Positions 1 through 12,396 of a stretch of 64,000 nt of DNA are shown piece by piece. This DNA comes from Acorus gramineus. Lineage: Eukaryota > Streptophyta > Magnoliopsida > Acorales > Acoraceae. The notes under the pieces were generated by a model. The model saw nothing but the letters and a program-made list of their open reading frames with translations, did not search any database and was not told the origin of the DNA. The position numbers and the translations under genes were made by a program. Location: assembly GCA_030737835.1 (NCBI GenBank), contig CM060848.1, forward strand, positions 7,462,063 through 7,526,062, read 5' to 3'. How positions within the stretch are numbered: position 1 is the stretch's first letter; each line of letters opens with the position of its first letter.

Positions 1-694
1 TCATTTGGAGCCTTATTTTTTTATCAGGGTCGCTAAAATTTTGGGTTTTAGCCACATACAGGAGTTGGAGTGCTTTGATTGAAAATTTGGCTACATAATT
101 TTTCTCCTAGAAGTTATGCATTTCCGATTTGGTATTTGGATTTAATTTTGTTAAAATCTAAGATGAAGAGGTTTAAATATGATTTTATCATGAGATGCTT
201 AGTTTTGAGTTAGCTTTCATACAAAAGTAGAATTAGATCAACTGGATTCATGTAGTAAAAGTTATGGGTATTTTTCCAAGTATACCCCGGGGATGAGAAA
301 ATTCTGGCAGCAGCCCTGTTCAATGTTTAGCTCTCATTGCGGAATAGCTGGAGGAGTTATTTGATCTTGGCATAAACATGAAAGTTGTAGATAATCTTCT
401 TGGCTTTCCAAAGGATCTTGAATTGTGCAATTCGGAGCTATATCATGGAAGTTATGGCTGTTCTAGTGAAGCCCGTCCAGAATTTCTGGTCAGGGACGAT
501 TTGGTCTTGTCCCCCCCCACCAACTCACTTTATTTCCATTTAAAGCCCCCTTTGTGTGGAAACCTCTCACTCTCTCTCACTCTCGTCTCCCTCTCCCTCT
601 TTATTTTTTTGGTTGTGTGTGTTGTTAATGGAGGAAAGGATGAAGAAGAAGCTCAAGAAAGGGTGAGAATGGGTGAGTATGTGTTGTTGTTGTT

Positions 695-712
695 GTTGTT
701 GTTGTTGTTTCT
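695..712 (+). repeat. (TTG)n microsatellite in LTR-B leader
   Basis: A run of TTG/TGT triplets. The same tract appears, in reverse orientation, in the B4 and B5 copies near 37465 and 46705, with different repeat numbers. Confidence 0.7.
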
Positions 713-1388
713 CTTCTCTCAATCACCTTCTCATGCCCTTGCACCCCTGTTTTCTGCCATGAAGGGCTTGAGGAGATGCTGATGAGGTGGTGGTAGTGGT
801 GGTGGTGGTTGAGGTGGTCGTGGGTGTGTCGAGAACCCCGCATCTCCCCATTTCCCTCCCCCTGTTTTGGTAAGGCAGCACTCTGAATTTTAAAGATCTC
901 AGTGAATCTAGTATTTAGAGGCACATTTTTAGGATTATGTCTTCATATGATATGATCATTTACGTGTCTAGTTGTTATATATGAAATTTGGGGTCATTAT
1001 GATATCTGTGGTGTAAGTTAGAACCTGTTTTGCATGGCCTGTCCAGATTCGCGTAGGAATCGACCTGCTTCTGGAAATAATTTATTTCGGGCTTGTAGAG
1101 GCAAAATTAGGTTCTAATGTCTTCATGGATTATGATCCCAGCATATCAGAGAATGTGCATGATTTATTTCATAATTTTTGGAAGTGTATTGGGTGCTGTG
1201 GAGATCAAATTAGTAGGGCTGGTTGCAGCAGGTTTGGCAGTTTTGCTCGGTTGTGTGTCAAGGAGTTGTTTGCATGTGTCTTGTGTGATAATATGGTAGT
1301 ATCAGGAGTTAGGGTCTTCATGAAGTAGGCTTATATGTGTGATAGGAGGTTCCATATTTAATTGTGGATCATTGGTTGTGTTTTGCAG

Positions 1389-1424
1389 ATCTTGTAGACC
1401 GGACGCGCGGCGATCCGGGTTGCG
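1389..1424 (+). other. Predicted 36-nt microexon, LTR B1
   Basis: Bounded by TTTTGCAG and GTGAGTGG. Read from its third base it gives L-V-D-R-T-R-G-D-P-G-C plus one spare G, matching the frame used in the other copies. Confidence 0.5.
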
Positions 1425-3097
1425 GTGAGTGGTTTGATCCAATCCCCCCCCCCCCTCGAGATGCGCTCGACGCGCGTAGTCGTGCGTCGCGCATCGATGG
1501 GGCATCCTAGCTATACTACTTGTGTAGATAAGTAGTATGGCCATGCTTAAACTATAATATGTTAGATATCTTGCATGCTAGGCTTATATTGCATGTATTG
1601 TATCCATGTATGAATGATTGCGTAGGCTTATATTACATGCCCTCTAGTATGGGCATGTATTTCTGTAATGTGTATGGATGTATAGAATATGGCATGCCTT
1701 AGGTAGTATTGTAATACTACTCCCACCATATTAATTGGAATATCCAGCATGATTAAGTCTGGGTTAATAACGGGCACCTGCCTAATATTCCCTTGTGATA
1801 AGACTCGAGGGCGTGGTGTAGTTGTTGCGCCCATGCTAATGGGGCAAAGCTATGACCAACTTCATGAGATGATGATCTCTCTCGCCCTCTCCCTCTGCAC
1901 GAACTGAGTAAGTAGAGGCGATTTCCTACTCGACTCGGGTTCGTTTGGAATATTGGCATTCACCTGTTAGTGCGCGAGATCGCGCTTGACCCTTCCCTTT
2001 TAAGTTGGCGATATCCAACGCATGCTTAAGTTAGGCCTTGTGTGCTTATGTGATTAATGGCCAAGTATGCATGTTGTATGATTTATTATGATGTAAATCC
2101 ATGTTAGGGAGTATCCTTATAATTATTTGATAGGTTATCGTGCATGTAGTTCATGTACATAACTAAGATATAATTCTCCTGGATATATATGCGCATGTTA
2201 AAACTGATTAGGCCTATCTGAAATAGGCGTGGGTATGACCCGTTGTCGGGTTGTACCTTATTAGTTAGAGCGCTAGCGATGTAATCGCCCCCGTGCATCC
2301 GAGCGATGCACTCGTTTGGAATTCAGGAGAATTCAGTATCTTATCGGTTTTGTTAAGCCGGTAGTTGTGGCATTAAGCTAGGCCTACCCGTGCTAGGCGT
2401 GTATATGAACCGCCTATTGGGTTATGTGCCTTGGGATTATTTCTGTGTGAGAGCAGAGGCAACCCCCTTGTGACTGAGTGACGCAACCGTGTGGGAGTAC
2501 AATAGTGTTCGATATCATCGATATGTGATTATCGAGAGTAGTTGTTTTTCCATTTGGGTTCGCTTTGCGAACATGGAGTGTTTCCTCCCAATGTCGTCCG
2601 TGTTGAAGCGGCCCGGGTTGTAGCTGTCCTGACAGAGGGCTCCCATCCGTAGGTACCACCGATGCGTTCGGAAGCGTACTGATCGTGGGAGTGTACCAGG
2701 TAGAGGCTACCCGGGAGAGGGCTAACAAATGATATTGCGAGCGTGAAATCGTTCTCCCCTTCGTTGGATCTGATGTAGGAACTCCCCGGCGTTGGAAAAA
2801 CTGTCCTGACAGAGGGCTCCCATCCGTAAGTACCACCGATGCGTTCGGAAGCGTACTGATCGTGGGAGTATACCAGATAGAGGCTACGCGGGGAAAGGGC
2901 TACCGGTGGACCAAGGGTGTAGAGGAGTCTAATCTCTCCAAAAGTTTTATGTCACCTCTAAAGGGTGAGGGTGAGGATGAGATGAAGACACGTCGCCGCG
3001 TGACCCATTCGTTGTTCATCCGTTCCCATAGTTGTTGGGTCCAGTTGCGTATCGATGTTCAAAGACATCGTTGGGCAGTTATCTCGATGTAGATGAT

Positions 3098-3310
3098 CCA
3101 GTAGTGTTGTGTAGACCAGTAATTCTGGGTCTCTTCGACCAACGGTATGGTCTCTCCCCAAGAGTCCCAAGAGTCTCCCTCCGGGAGTGAGGGTGAGGGT
3201 GAGGTTGGTGAACCAGTAGTGTTGTGTGGACCAGTAATTCCGCGTCTCTTCGACCAACGGTATGGTCTCTCCCCAAAAGTCCCAAGAGTCTTCCTCCGGG
3301 AGTGAGGGTG
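3098..3310 (+). repeat. Two tandem ~115-bp units in LTR B1
   Basis: The block from GACCAGTAATTC through CTCTTCGACCAACGG to GGGTGAGGTTGGT is present twice in a row. The same duplication occurs in B2 (22010-22245) and twice in B5 (about 42075-42310 and 44085-44325), and in reduced form in B6 (54685-54825), so it predates the spread of these copies. Confidence 0.75.
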
Positions 3311-4847
3311 AGGTTGGTCGTGCCGCCGCATGACCTTGTTATCCATTGGGTTTCCACCCATGTTTTCCTTGAAAGAAAATTGCTTTAGTGTTGAACTGTT
3401 GCATTGGTAATTGGTTTCCAGCCACTCACTGAGCTTGTAGCTCACCCCTCGCATATTGTTTCTTTTTAGGGGCAGTGTTGGGCATGGAGTTGGAGCTTCC
3501 CTGTGGCGTGGTCTTATGGGCATGGAGCGTTCTTCCGGCGGGTGGCGAGTTCGAGGCTGTCAGCAGTCCTAGAGTCATTTTATGTATTATAAATCGTGCA
3601 TATGGCACAGGTTATATTTTATTTGGACTAGACTTAGCTCTCACAGGACAGTGATTGTATATTTGAGTCTGTAATAATATTTTTGGTTTACAGACATTGT
3701 TGATATCTTATGCTTCCGCTTTTCAGTCAGTTATCATTATCTTTGCTTTGCCACCTTGTGTGTTGTTGTTGGAGTCTTTGTTGACCTCAGGTATTGATAG
3801 CTGATACTTCATTATTGCCACGTCTCGGGGACGACCGCTTTGGGGAGTGATACCCTCTCTCTCGCCCTCCCTCTTTGTGTAAACTGAGTGAGTAGATGTG
3901 GTTCCTATTTGACTCAGGTCCACTTGGGATTATCGGCATGCACCGGTTGGTGCGCGAGATCGCGCTTAACCCTTCCCTTTTAAGTTAGTGATATCCAACG
4001 CACAGTTAAGTTATACCTTGTGTGCTTATATGATTAATGTGCCTCATATGCATGTGTAGTTAGGCCATGCTTTGTATGTGTGTTGCATGATTTGTTGTTT
4101 AAGATGTATATTCATGTTAGGGAGTACCCTATAATTAATCATATGTTATCGCGCATGTTAAATCTATTTAGGCCAATCTGAAATAGGTGTGGGTGGACTC
4201 GTTGTGTCATGTTATCCAGTAACACCATGTGTTATGGCTAACAATTGTTCCTCCCCGTGTGTCCCAAGAGCCTCCCTCCAGGAGTGAGGGTGAGGGCGAG
4301 GTATGGTCGCGCCGTCGCGTGACCTTGTTATCCATTGGGTTTCTACCCATGTTTTTTCTTGAAAGGAAGTTGCCTTAGTAATGAATTGTTGTTATGGTGT
4401 TTGGTTTTCAGCCACTCACTGAGCTTGTAGCTCACCCCTCGCGTACTGTTCCTTTTACAGGGGCGTTGTTGGGCGTGGAGCTGGAGCTTCCCTATGGCAT
4501 GGTCTTGGGTGCGTGGAGCGTTTTGTCCGGCGATTGGCGAGTGCAAGGCTGCCAGCAGTCCTAGAGTCTTATGTATTTATAAATCGTGCGTGTTGCACAT
4601 GATGTATTTTATTTGGATTAGACTTGGCTCTCACAGGACATTGATTGTGTATTCGAGTCTGTAATGATATTTTGGTTTACAGACTTATTGATATTTTTAT
4701 GCTTCCGCTTTTCAGTTGAGTTATCAGTTATCATTGCTTTGCCAGCTTGTGTATTATTTATTGGAGTCATTGTTGACCTCTTGTACTTGATAGCTAATAC
4801 TTTTTATATTGCCACGTCTCGGGGACGGCCGTCCTGGGGCGTGACAG

Positions 4848-5300
4848 GTCTGGTCCGTCTCACAACTAATCAGATCACCGCCCGGAGGGTCGTTTCTGAA
4901 CTGCCCATCAACCTCTCAGAATAACAGAGTTTGTTCGCCATCAGCTTTCTCAAAAATCAGAAAATGTTGGTGTTGCTGTTGATCGCCGCAGACAGGGAAA
5001 TTGTTAGGTTCTCCTCTCTAAACTACAGTCAGCCACACTTAGAGGTGAATAAATCAGTAACTCTTTGGCGTTTCAATGCTGGGCATTTGTTCCCCTATAA
5101 CTACTACGCTCAATGTCCAGTTGGTCTCTTATCTTTAATAAAGTTGTATGGAACTCTATAAAAGATGGCTTTTGTGGAATTTGTGGAAAGAGAGGAACCA
5201 GATGGTGTTTTATTTTATTCCTGGAGGAAATTGAACAGATAGTGGGGGTGGGTCATTGGAGTCGGCATCTCCTATCCCTGCATAGGCTAAAGTGATATAT
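4848..5300 (+). pseudogene. Tat-type gypsy pol scrap
   Basis: The sequence after the LTR (CAGATCACCGCCCGGAGG and following) matches the stretch at 14695-14900 downstream of the protease remnant of the Tat-like element. Frames are broken and no catalytic motif is left. It is the sequence that B1 inserted into or beside. Confidence 0.55.
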
Positions 5301-6674
5301 TTAGGATTACAACGAGCAAGGGCTGCTCATCTTAAACATCTTGTGGTTTGCGGAAACTGTACTACAGCCCACAGCACAACGGTTTAAGGTTTACTTATGT
5401 AAAGGGTAAGTCTTGAGTTCGAGTCTTGATGGTGACTTACCCACCTGTTTATTGGCAAAAAGTTCGAGAGGTTTCTCTAACTGTTATGAAATGTCTTGCA
5501 TTTTAACAGAAAGAGTTTGTTCACGAAAGCCGAGGGTTGGGCTGCCCAACCCTGCTAGAGGGACAATCAATTGAGGGGTTTCTCTAACCAACTGCAGCAA
5601 GCTTGGGTTCGAAGGCTATTATTAAGCCCGATTATAGAATCCATTTCACTTTGCATACATTACGTGCGGAACGTTTCTGACTCATCCGCACAAGATAGTG
5701 TTCATCATTTTGCATAATTAACGATATGTCATTAGATGGGCCCTTGCCGGAAATAAAAAAAAAAAAATCAACCATCTTCAGCTCACCTATCTCCATTAAC
5801 TGACATTTATTGCACTTCCCTTTGTGATCTCTCCAACTCATTTGAAATATCCTTTAACCATTGTACTTCTCTTTGGGCCCACTTATGTATTTTAGCAGAC
5901 AACTATCATTTATGTCAAAAAAAAAAAAAAAAAAAAAAACTTTCACATTTCCGTACAAAGTTTTATTGAAGTACAATTGAAAATATCCCATTCAACAAAT
6001 TTGTTTATTAATGTAGCGGAGAAAAAAATCATTTCCATCAGATCTTGTCACGTGAATGAAAAAATATATTTTTGTAAATTTTTTTATTCACTTTCATAAA
6101 CATTAAATGTTTTTTGAAGAATGGTGACTCCAGGGTTTGATCCAAACCCCTGACTTTCTTTATGAAGAAGAGATGCTAGCAAATTTAACTAAAACATATT
6201 CATACAGTTCACAACATTCAACGAGGATGATTAAAAAAAAACAAAAAAAAACTAACACTAGAAAAACCACCGTGAAAAGGTAAAAACTATTACAAAAGGA
6301 ATTAACGGAGACGGCCAAATTCCAAACCCTAAACTGAAAAGTAAAAAAAGATATGAAAATATTCTGGTGCAAGATGTTTTAAAATCATTTTTTAAAAATC
6401 TTTGGTCTTTACTAACTTCATGGGCAGTGTTTACCGTGCAAGTCTCACAATTGGAAACCCTGTTTTTATCCATTGATTGAAGAAATTTATTTAGTACATT
6501 TGGAGTTTGATTGCTCCATTAATTCTAATAGTTTACTATATTCTTTATAAAGAACATTAATCCTAATTAACGTAATTTGCATCTCACTGAGGATAGAAAT
6601 ATTTGCACACACTACTAGTACTAAAGAGAAATGAACCAGTGGGGATTAAAAGCAAACTGTGGACCAAAGCCAAA
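5301..6674. other. Intergenic DNA, 3' side of the UGT gene
   Basis: AT-rich, with an A-run at about 5917-5939 and several shorter A-runs. The last few hundred bases should include the UGT 3' UTR (minus strand). No gene or well-bounded element recognised. Confidence 0.6.
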
Positions 6675-9600
6675 TCAAACGTATGTTTTCATGGATTCAA
6701 TGAACTCATTTAAATTGTTGTACGACGACCCCCCTTCCGCGATGCTCACCTCCGCCATCTCCTTCAACTCCAGAGCCCTCCCCACCACCTCCCTGTCGCC
6801 AAGCAGCGCTTCCACCTTCGTCTTGATCTCCTCCTTCGTTATAAACCCTCCCGCGTCTCGGCACAACCTAAGCCCGACCTTCCACGAGTCGCAAATGTAA
6901 CTCTCGTTGAGAAACTGATCGGCGAAATAAGGCCAACAAAGGAAAGGCACCCCGTTAGTGACACCTTCCATGGTCGAATTCCACCCACAATGTGATACGA
7001 AGCATGCGACAGACGGGTGCGCCAACACCCTCTGCTGTGGCGACCAACCCACCATTCTCCCCCTCCCTGCCATCCTCTCTTCAAAGCATCCTAGAAAGGT
7101 CGTGTGATCCGCCTTGGTGAGGTCGGGCCTCACCACCCATAAGAACTGCCGGCCCATTATTTCAAGTCCCAGCGCGAGCTCCTGAATAGATTGTTCATTA
7201 TCATCGAAAGTGCAGTCAATTGTTGGTGCATTTTTTGCGGTCACAAAGTTATTATGCGGTATATATTTGATGGGATTTTTATTCGGTACGGTAAAAATAT
7301 AAAGATAATAATTAAATTAATATGATGTAATATGTTAAGAACATGCAAAAACTTATGTATTGGGAGCAGTGTTTAGGATTACTGTATGCGGTTTAGGTGC
7401 AGTTGGGGTACTGCATAGAGTATATGCGACATGTAGGAGTATACACATGCAGCTTTACTTTTTTATTAATAAAAACATATTAAGATTAATGCAGTTATAT
7501 CAACGTATTAATGATGAAAATTTCTTTGATAATGACATGGAGAGAAAATATTAATGAAAACAGTGCTGCTACTTGGACCCCAAAAATTAAGTCTCATTTG
7601 TGAGCTCCAATAGGTGACACTCTCCTATTGGTTCCCTATTTAACTTTTTCTAACCACCAAAAATGACAATAACAAGACTACCTTTCTTATAATTTTAAAA
7701 ATTGGTTCCAACTAACTATCGCAACTGAATTCTACAAAGGGTGGCACCATTAAGACCTAACATGTTTTCAAAAAAATTGAATTTTAGGGTTCAAATTTTG
7801 GGCGAAACGAATGATAAAAAGGACAGATTTGTTTCCACAATCGATACTTCACCATCGTTTTTTTTTTTTTGTGAAATAAACAGGTCGATTGTATCTGAAA
7901 CACCATCACTGCGTGGTGAAAAAAAAAGAACATTAACCATAAAAATAAAAATAACAACCTTAAAAAAATTGGCTAAAATTCAAATTTAGATACAAGTGTA
8001 TCTGAAATTTGAATTAACAAATACATTAAGAAAATGGACTGGAATTCAAATTCAGATACAGGTGTATCTGGAATTTAAATTAACAAATACACATTCCATA
8101 CAAGTGAATGTGCACTGTATTTGAAAAATCTTGAATTTGAATGAGTCGAATAATGTTGATACAAAGCTAAAAAATATAATGAATGGCACATTATGCATAA
8201 TTATACACAAAACACACAATCATAAATGATTGTATATATCATACTTGGTACACAACAATGCATGTAAATTAAGATACACGTCATGTATCTAAATTTAAAA
8301 TGAAATTAAAATTCAATACATGTCAAACAAAGCTAAAAAATAGAATCAAAATAAAAAAAATCCAAAGAGTCAAAATTGAATCAGAAGAACCGAAACCTAA
8401 TACATCTTATTTTGACAAAAAAAAAAAAAAAACTGTCAAACAAAGCTTTTCATTAGAACTCTAAAAACAAAATCCAATTTTTTTACCTACCAAGATCACA
8501 AAATCTGTCTTTCCAAACTCACCATCAATTGATCTTCATCCACAAAACTTTCAAAACACATAATACAAGAAAAAATTGATCGTCAATTGATTTTTCCAAA
8601 CTCACCGTCAATTGATCTTCAATTGGAAGGGATCACACAAGAAAAAATTTAAAGAAAAAATAGGACTGATGTAATTATTCTAAATTGTAACCACATCCTC
8701 AAAATATATGGAGCAATAATACCAAAAATACAATACAAGGGTATAATGAGTATTGTACATGTATCAATTCTTGAAGCTTTTGATGTGGCATAAAATTTAG
8801 AGCTTAAAAATCATTATTGTAATGATAAAGCATGGTCACACTTATGTTTGCAACAAATTGACTTTGGTGATTTTATAACCCAGTGAAACCAATCAACCCA
8901 TACATATCAAACTAATAATTTTCATCTGTACATTAACAATCGATGATAAGTTATTTCCAACTCAGCTAAGACAAACCAGACAGAGAGAGCAATTAAAGAG
9001 GGTATAGAGAAAAGAGAGAGAGCAGAGAGACAGAGTAGAAGATATGATGGAGATGAAGACGTTGAAGAAAACAAAGAAGACGCAGAGAAAGCTGTCGTGA
9101 GGGACAATTGAAGCAAAGGAGTCGAAGAAGATGAACCAACTTTTAGGGCAGACTAACTAAAATGAAGAACAAGATCTGTAGAAGATGAACCCTTTTTTAA
9201 GGCTGACCGAATGAAACGACGAAGATGTGATGAAGATGAACCCTTTATTAGGGCTGACTGGATGAAACAAGATCTGATGAAGATGAACCCCTTTTTAAGG
9301 CTGACTAAATGAAATGACGAAGATGAAACCCTTCTTTCTCCCTTAAACAGCTGTATTTTTTTTTTATCCAATCTTTGTGCGCCGACTTTCAGGATCGGGC
9401 AGCATATGCCGGCGCCAACCCACATCTCCCCGCCTTTAGCCCAAGGCAGTTCGGTTGGGTAACCGAACCGTCTTTCCAAACAGTGATTGGGATTGAAGGA
9501 GACAATGACAATTAACGTTATGATACCATTCTTTTCTATTTCATAAAAGAATACGATATATCATTCGATTTAAATGAATATCAAGTAAATGATACCAAAA

Positions 9601-12396
9601 ATATAGGTTGCTGATTGAATAGAAATATGAACATATATCTACAATTGATGGTTGTAGAATGTATCCAATCATTCATTTTTCCAAGTGTCTTATGAAAAGT
9701 TTGGAGTAAAGGGATTATGACTCTTAGGCATCCAAAAGCTTTTTCGTAAATGCTGCAAAATACCGTGTTTCTAGGCAAGTTTTCATAGTAGTACGTGTTA
9801 GTTAGAATCTCATCAGTACGTGTTTAGATGGACAACTTGTATCCATTAAAGGGTTAAAAATCTTTCAGTAATTGAAAATTCTTTATTAAAAATCTTATTA
9901 ATGTACTTTGATAGATACGTGTCATCCATCCAACACATTCTAAATAAATTCCATCAATACATACTGATATAAAATTACTTCATGTTTCTCTATGTTCAAT
10001 ATGGGAAAAATACAAAGATAATTAATTAGTTCTTTTATGTAATAAGATAACAATATGCTAAAATTAATGTGTTGGGTGTTAAGAAAACAAAGACGATTAG
10101 AGTTGTTTCTTTATGTAAAAATGAATATAGTAACTTTCAGCCCCAAATGCAAATGACACTTATTTTATATTTTTAAAAATAACATATTTTATATAACGAA
10201 TATGAATTTTTATAAAAAATAAAATTTATATTTAAATTAATTATATTAATTTATTTATAGGATGTATAAAAAGGTAAACTAAGTTATATATAGGCCTATC
10301 AACGGTTCAGGTCCGGTTCGGGTTAGGGTGGACCTGAACCTGACCCGCGACAGGACCCGGCGGGTCCTTGAAAATGTGGACCCGAACCTGGACATGTTGG
10401 ACACAGTTCGGACCCGACCCAAGGATGGTTAATAAAATAAAAATGAGAAAGTTCATGAATTTATTTGCCTTATCATTCTATTAGGAAAATTTTGTATAAA
10501 GCATTAATTATTATTAATCTTTTCTAAACTGGTGTCTTGACACTATGTTTGAACATATTTTTGTACAATTCAAAAGAAGCGAATGAATTACTAAACATTT
10601 AAAACAATAAACACTAACATATAACATTCAAAGTAAACAAAAATCCAAACAATATAACATGAACTAAAAGGGAGAGCTGATGGTTATTTGTATCACAATG
10701 TAAACATTCAAAACAATAAACATATAATATATAGCATTCAAAACAATAAACACTACATATTAACCTAAACAACATTTTTTTTTCTTGATATCGTAGGGAC
10801 CCCCCATGGCTGATCTTATGATCAAGCTGGGAAGGCTACCTCCGCCTATGAATACAAAAAAAAAAAAAAAAACAAAACAACACTCAAAATAACAAACAGT
10901 AACATATTAACCTAAACAAAATACATAAATCATGCAACAAACCAATTAATTATACAAATTCAAAAGCTAATAAGCTAATAAAGCATGTTAACAGGTGAGG
11001 TTGGTTGGTTATGGGCTTGGTTATGGAATTATGACTACAAAAATGAGTTAAAACTTATACTTCTGATTTGATAAATAAGAAACAAAATTATAGGTCAACT
11101 AATACTAATAATCTTGTAATATATGAGCATATATTAATAAAACAGTCGGGTCTCGGGTCCAACAGGTTGGGGCGGGATAGATCCGGATCTGACTCGTTTG
11201 TATGTTCGGGTCTACTGAGTCAGATCCAGATCGGGTCAGGTATATTACACGTGTAATCGGGTCCGGATCGGGTCGGGTCCTGATCTGGACCTAACCCGTT
11301 GACAGGCCTAGTTATATATACCTCGTTATAGGGACGGTAGATAATGCTCTTCTTTGAGAGGCAGAGTACTTTACAAAATGGTTTGGATAAAATATGATTT
11401 GTCGCAAAAACAAAACCTTTTAAATTTGTCCAAAATTGGCGGTACCTCGAATTGTCGCTGGTCGAAGACGGTCAAGCTCCCGAAGGCAACGTAGACGACC
11501 GACTTGAGTGGCTGCCGGTCGAGCCACTCCTCGCACGACGAGTCCTCAGGCCAGTATAGCCCGATGGGCCTATCAAGCTTGAGCCCAGGCAACAGCGGTC
11601 CAATCGGACAGATCCTCGGCGCGTGGTTAAACAATGGGTGCTCGGCGTAGGCGAACGAGTTGCAGAGGACCCACTCGACGGTCTCAATGGACTTGTTCCC
11701 CCTCATCATGGAGTCGAAAACGATCCGTCCCGTGATCGGTCCACCGAGGTGGTTCCACCAAAAGTGGGCGGTATTCATCGGTAACATCTCCGGGCCTAGC
11801 CGGATCATCCTGTGCTCCGTTGGAACACCTATTCCAGTGGAAGAATAACTGACCAGAACTCATGGGGTCAAACACGGACTGAGCTTTCCAACCTTACCAT
11901 TGGCGTCGATGGTGCCGTCATCGATCATGTTCGGTGAGCTAAGAATTGTCATGAGCATGGCGGCTGAGCCGGGCCAGAACGCGGCGGCCCTCAGGCACAT
12001 TTTCCTGGCTATGTCAAGCGCCCACGCCATGCTATGGTCGGCAATGATGCACGTGACCGGGCCCCGCTTGGACTTGGTGGAGGAGGCGCGTATCAGCTCC
12101 TCTAGGTGCCCAGGCATGTGCTCAGATATGGTGAGCGTGAGCCTCCCGATATCGTTGCGGTCCACGCCCGGCTCGAGTCCATCCGGGACCGACACGAGCC
12201 GCAGCGGCGCGGTTTTGGCCCGCGGGCCTGGCAGGGAGTCCAGGATGCGCGCATGGTTGAAGTGGGTGTTGACGAAGGTGACGGAGAAGCCGTGGTCGAC
12301 AAGGCGGTGGGAGAGCTCCATGAGGGGTATGATGTGGCCCTGCAACGGGAAGGGGAGGACCAGCGCGTGCGGCTGCGGCGGAGATGGCGAGCCCAT
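6675..12396 (-). CDS. UDP-glycosyltransferase, UGT83A1-like, 3 exons
   Basis: Family 1 glycosyltransferase, expected to move glucose from UDP-glucose to a small acceptor in the cytosol; the acceptor cannot be read from sequence. My spliced model is exon 1 12396-11898, exon 2 11828-11446 and exon 3 7181-6675, giving 462 aa, the usual length for the family. The start is the ATG at 12396, because the conserved N-terminus (LVLPFPLQGHIIPLMEL) follows directly. H21 is the expected catalytic His and D120 (CIIAD) its partner. Exon 3 holds a complete 44-residue PSPG box, W340 to Q383, with HCGWNS and a final D-Q pair, which in known UGTs favours UDP-glucose. Exon 2 ends DQRQFE and exon 3 starts ELALGLE, the intron position I recall for UGT83A genes. 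No frameshift is needed, so the gene looks functional. The UGT83 assignment is by remembered motifs only. Confidence 0.9.
7977..8081. repeat. Two tandem imperfect hairpins in UGT intron 2
   Basis: Arms 7977-7993 and 7998-8015 pair around GATAC/GTATC with a 4-base loop. A diverged second copy follows with arms 8043-8059 and 8064-8081. Both keep the core AGATACA-GTGTATCT. This looks like a duplicated palindrome or a remnant of a small inverted-repeat element. Confidence 0.6.
9127..9335. repeat. Minisatellite, about four units of ~50 bp
   Basis: The unit GAAGATGAACCCTTTTTTA, then GGCTGACT-GAATGAAA, then GACGAAGAT recurs four times with small indels. It lies within UGT intron 2. The apparent serine-rich reverse ORF across it is a by-product of the repeat. 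Confidence 0.75.
10291..11310. mobile_element. Non-autonomous hAT element (1,020 bp)
   Basis: The left end reads TAGGCCTATCAACGG and the right end CCGTTGACAGGCCTA. Both are flanked by the perfect 8-bp target duplication GTTATATA (10283-10290 and 11311-11318), the hallmark length for hAT elements. Subterminal regions are rich in GGGTCCGG/GACCCGAAC motifs in opposite orientation at the two ends, as in plant hATs. There is no transposase ORF, so it would need a partner element in trans. It sits in UGT intron 2 and is itself interrupted near 10783-10872. Confidence 0.9.
10776..10874 (-). mobile_element. SINE-like retroposon inside the hAT element
   Basis: A GC-rich block of about 65 bp (GATATCGTAGGGACCCCCC and following) lies between a T-run and an A-run in AT-rich DNA, with AAACAACA on both sides. 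Its core is shared with the insert at 32719-32768. Minus orientation is inferred from comparison with that copy. Which family it belongs to is not clear. Confidence 0.4.
11829..11897 (-). other. Intron 1 of the UGT gene (69 nt)
   Basis: On the minus strand the donor is G|GTAAGG at 11897 and the acceptor AATAG at 11829. Removing it restores IDANG-VPTEHRMIRLGPEM, which is what UGT83-like proteins have here. The intron is 23 codons long and contains an in-frame TGA, so retention would truncate the protein after about 180 residues without shifting the frame downstream. Inferred from protein continuity; RNA would settle it. Confidence 0.8.

Larger units (their letters stand above)
1..4847 (+). mobile_element. 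LTR family B copy B1 (solo LTR or LTR, cut at the window start)
   Basis: The first base lies about 16 nt inside an LTR that elsewhere starts TGTTATGCCTGTG. The right end is GGGGCGTGACA at 4847, followed by Tat-type gypsy sequence. Compared with the other B copies it has about 1 kb extra: an LTR-end-like stretch at 3810-3854 is followed by a second partial copy of the middle and end (3855-4847). The predicted leader with a GTAAGG donor (870), the 36-nt microexon and the TTTTAG/CAG acceptor region near 3470 are present. No long conserved ORF. The left flank is outside the window, so the target duplication cannot be checked. Confidence 0.85.
7182..11445 (-). other. Intron 2 of the UGT gene (4.26 kb)
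   Basis: Donor GAG|GTACC at 11445 and acceptor ATTCAG at 7182 join QFE to ELALGLE in phase 0. The intron is AT-rich and contains no gene. From the exon 3 side it holds two adjacent hairpins, a ~50-bp minisatellite, a SINE-like insert and a 1,020-bp hAT element. Its size is mostly due to these insertions and low-complexity DNA. Confidence 0.85.

Noticed and set aside
378..782. 134-aa ORF at the beginning of LTR B1
   Set aside because: It spans the leader and the TTG microsatellite, and the corresponding region in other B copies is not open in the same frame.
3059..3523. Repeat-spacer look of the GACCAGTAATT blocks, considered as a CRISPR-like or satellite array
   Set aside because: Only two tandem units of ~115 bp, inside a eukaryotic LTR and shared among LTR copies: a simple tandem duplication.
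9153..9479. Serine-rich minus-strand ORF
   Set aside because: It is produced by the ~50-bp minisatellite in UGT intron 2.
11860..12396. UGT pseudogene: the frame runs into a stop (KLSPCLTP*) at 11862
   Set aside because: A GT-AG intron of 69 nt removes the stop and restores the expected family sequence, and exon 3 completes a full 44-residue PSPG box.
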